Under the pieces are notes generated by a model that saw only the letters and a program-made list of their open reading frames with translations, did no database searches and was not told the origin of the DNA. Shown here piece after piece: positions 32,507-34,180 of a DNA stretch of 34,180 nucleotides. This stretch comes from an uncultured Cellvibrionales bacterium (GTDB taxonomy: Bacteria > Pseudomonadota > Gammaproteobacteria > Pseudomonadales > Dasaniaceae): the NCBI GenBank assembly GCA_913019905.1, contig CAJVZD010000052.1, forward strand, positions 1-34,180, read 5' to 3'. The position numbers and the translations under genes are program-made. The number at the start of each line of letters is the position of its first letter. Within the stretch, counting starts at the first letter, position 1.

Positions 32507-34180
32507 TCATGCGTCGTAATCCAATATTGGCGTTAGCCATCGTTCTAGCTCTGCAGTGGCCATCGATTTGCGAGTCGCCAAACTTTGCACCTGATCTTTC
32601 GAAATTTTTCCGGTAGCAAAATACGTAGATTCTGGATGTGAATAATAGAAGCCGCTCACAGCGGCAGCCGGTGACATAGCAAAGTGCTCAGTCAACGACA
32701 CGCCAATGTTTTCTTCTGCAGATAGCAAAGAAAAAAGAGTGGCCTTTTCTGTATGATCAGGGCAAGCAGGGTAGCCCGGAGCAGGCCGAATGCCCGAATA
32801 GCGCTCCTTTATCAGTTCCATATTATTTAGTGACTCATCGCGGGAGTATCCCCAATACTCCTTCCTGACACGCAAGTGCATATGCTCTGCAAAGGACTCC
32901 GCTAATCGATCTGCAAGAGCTTTTACCATGATGGCATTATAATCATCGCCGTTAGATTCATATTCTCCGGCTAATTTGTCAACTCCAAAGCCAGTCGAGA
33001 CCACGAACCCGCCAACGTAATCTTTCAGCGTCGACTTCTTGTCGGCGACGAAATCGGCAAGACTTAAATTGGCTTTACCGCTTGGTTTTTGCGTTTGCTG
33101 GCGAATATGATGCAATTTTGCCAGTACATCAGTCCGTTTATCGTTAGTGTAGAGTTCGATGTCATCGTTATCAGCACGAACTGCTGGCCAGAATCCAATA
33201 ACTGCCTTTGCCTGAATCAATTTTTTGTCGACAAGCTGTTTAAGCATCGCCTGAGCGTCGTTGAAAAGTGCGGTTGCCGCCTCGCCAACTTTTTCGTCGT
33301 CGAGTATTTTTGGGTATTTTCCCGCGAGGTCCCAGGTGATAAAAAACGGCGTCCAGTCAATGGTTTCAATTAGAGCATTCAGATCATAATCGTCAAACAC
33401 CTTAACGCCCTGAAAGCTGGGTGTCGGCGGCGTATATGCCTGCCAATTAAACTCGAACCCGTTATCTATAGCCTGAGCATACGTTAACTTTGCAGCCTTT
33501 GGCTTTCGGTTAGCATTTCGTTCTCTAATTTTTGCGTATTCCTCTCGATGTTCTTCAACGAAAATTGCTCTCCTGTCAGAGCTCATTAACTTACTGGCGA
33601 CAGAAACGCTACGGGATGCATCCGACACATAAATTGCACCTGAATTTTGATATTGTGGCTCAATTTTAACTGCCGTGTGCGCTTTTGACGTCGTCGCTCC
33701 GCCAATCATCAAAGGAATATCCATTGCTTGCCGCTGCATTTCCTTTGCGACGTACACCATTTCGTCTAGAGAAGGAGTAATTAACCCACTAAGGCCAATA
33801 ATATCAGCATTCTCATCTCTGGCTGCGTCGAGAATCTTCTCGCAAGAAGCCATAACGCCCAAGTCGACGACCTCAAAATTATTACACTGCAGAACAACAC
33901 CCACGATATTTTTCCCGATATCGTGAACATCACCTTTTACAGTGGCCATGACGATTTTACCGTTGTTTTTGACACTACCATCTTTTTCCGCGTCTATGAA
34001 GGGCGTGAGATGAGCTACCGATTGCTTCATGACTCTGGCACTTTTTACCACTTGCGGTAGAAACATTTTTCCATCGCCAAAAAGATCTCCAACGACGTTC
34101 ATTCCATCCATTAGCGGGCCTTCAATAACCTCGATAGGTCGACTGGCTAATTGTCGAGCTTCTTCGGTATCTTCAATAAT
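32507..34180 (-). CDS. metH: Cobalamin-dependent methionine synthase, C-terminal part; N-terminus outside window
   Basis: Transfers a methyl group from methyltetrahydrofolate to homocysteine through bound cobalamin. The frame is open to the right edge, so only about 557 C-terminal residues are seen; full-length MetH has about 1,230. What is present is the end of the cobalamin cap (RPIEVIEGPLMDGMNVVGDL, where homologues have the same run), the B12 domain with the axial His in GDVHDIGKNIVGVV, GLSGLITPSLDEMV and PLMIGGATTSKAHTAV. The AdoMet reactivation domain follows, with RKEYWGYSRDE and the conserved RPAPGYPACPDHTEK. The homocysteine and folate domains would lie to the right. DUF2970 follows downstream. 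Confidence 0.97.
   Translation of the reverse strand: MIEDTEEARQLASRPIEVIEGPLMDGMNVVGDLFGDGKMFLPQVVKSARVMKQSVAHLTPFIDAEKDGSVKNNGKIVMATVKGDVHDIGKNIVGVVLQCNNFEVVDLGVMASCEKILDAARDENADIIGLSGLITPSLDEMVYVAKEMQRQAMDIPLMIGGATTSKAHTAVKIEPQYQNSGAIYVSDASRSVSVASKLMSSDRRAIFVEEHREEYAKIRERNANRKPKAAKLTYAQAIDNGFEFNWQAYTPPTPSFQGVKVFDDYDLNALIETIDWTPFFITWDLAGKYPKILDDEKVGEAATALFNDAQAMLKQLVDKKLIQAKAVIGFWPAVRADNDDIELYTNDKRTDVLAKLHHIRQQTQKPSGKANLSLADFVADKKSTLKDYVGGFVVSTGFGVDKLAGEYESNGDDYNAIMVKALADRLAESFAEHMHLRVRKEYWGYSRDESLNNMELIKERYSGIRPAPGYPACPDHTEKATLFSLLSAEENIGVSLTEHFAMSPAAAVSGFYYSHPESTYFATGKISKDQVQSLATRKSMATAELERWLTPILDYDA

Overview
This 34.2 kb window is a chromosomal segment of a gammaproteobacterium. I infer a marine Cellvibrionales/Pseudomonadales-like relative. 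The reasons are the classic tig-clpP-clpX-lon-hupB-ppiD block behind a tRNA-Leu, a TIGR03503-type von Willebrand factor A (VWA) protein, DUF1285, DUF2970 and DUF934 proteins that resemble gammaproteobacterial homologues, and a moderate to low GC content. No insertion sequence, integrase, CRISPR array or prophage gene was seen. Most of the window is core genome.

Layout. (1) Positions 1-4036, plus strand: the 3' part of a membrane-anchored TIGR03503-type protein with a very acidic tail, then a MoxR AAA+ ATPase and its CoxE-like VWA partner. (2) Positions 4245-5084, minus strand: a SPOUT-type RNA methyltransferase. (3) Positions 5085-5986: a 0.9 kb stretch with no clear gene. It holds a strong minus-strand terminator with no gene feeding it (candidate small RNA) and an 84-codon open fragment without a start (candidate gene remnant). 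(4) Positions 5987-12457, plus strand: helicase HrpB, an orphan glycine-cleavage T protein, then a two-gene unit of a GH84 O-GlcNAcase-like glycosidase and a divergent phosphomannose-isomerase-like cupin. (5) Positions 12660-21648, plus strand: tRNA-Leu(UAG) followed by the protein quality-control cluster, namely trigger factor, ClpP, ClpX, Lon, HU-beta and PpiD. (6) Positions 21757-24203, plus strand: SerA-like phosphoglycerate dehydrogenase, a small lipoprotein and a DUF1285 protein. (7) Positions 24333-28074: ETF-ubiquinone oxidoreductase (minus) divergent from etfB-etfA (plus), the full electron-transfer branch from acyl-CoA and related dehydrogenases to quinone. (8) Positions 28208-34180, mostly minus strand: a CPA2 antiporter, a DUF934 protein overlapping a hemoprotein sulfite reductase, a 39-residue plus-strand membrane peptide, a DUF2970 protein, and the C-terminal half of cobalamin-dependent methionine synthase running off the right edge.

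The genes combine protein quality control (folding on the ribosome, cytosolic proteolysis, periplasmic folding) with sulfur-to-methionine metabolism (sulfite reductase, MetH) and serine/one-carbon metabolism (SerA, GcvT, MetH). Heat-shock (sigma-32-like) promoter sequences are visible ahead of clpX and lon, and Rho-independent hairpins separate most transcription units. The least ordinary parts are the cytosolic GH84/PMI-like pair, the MoxR/VWA module, the 5.1-6.0 kb region, and a shared inverted-repeat core in the clpP and lon leaders. Nothing seen proves a wholly new system.
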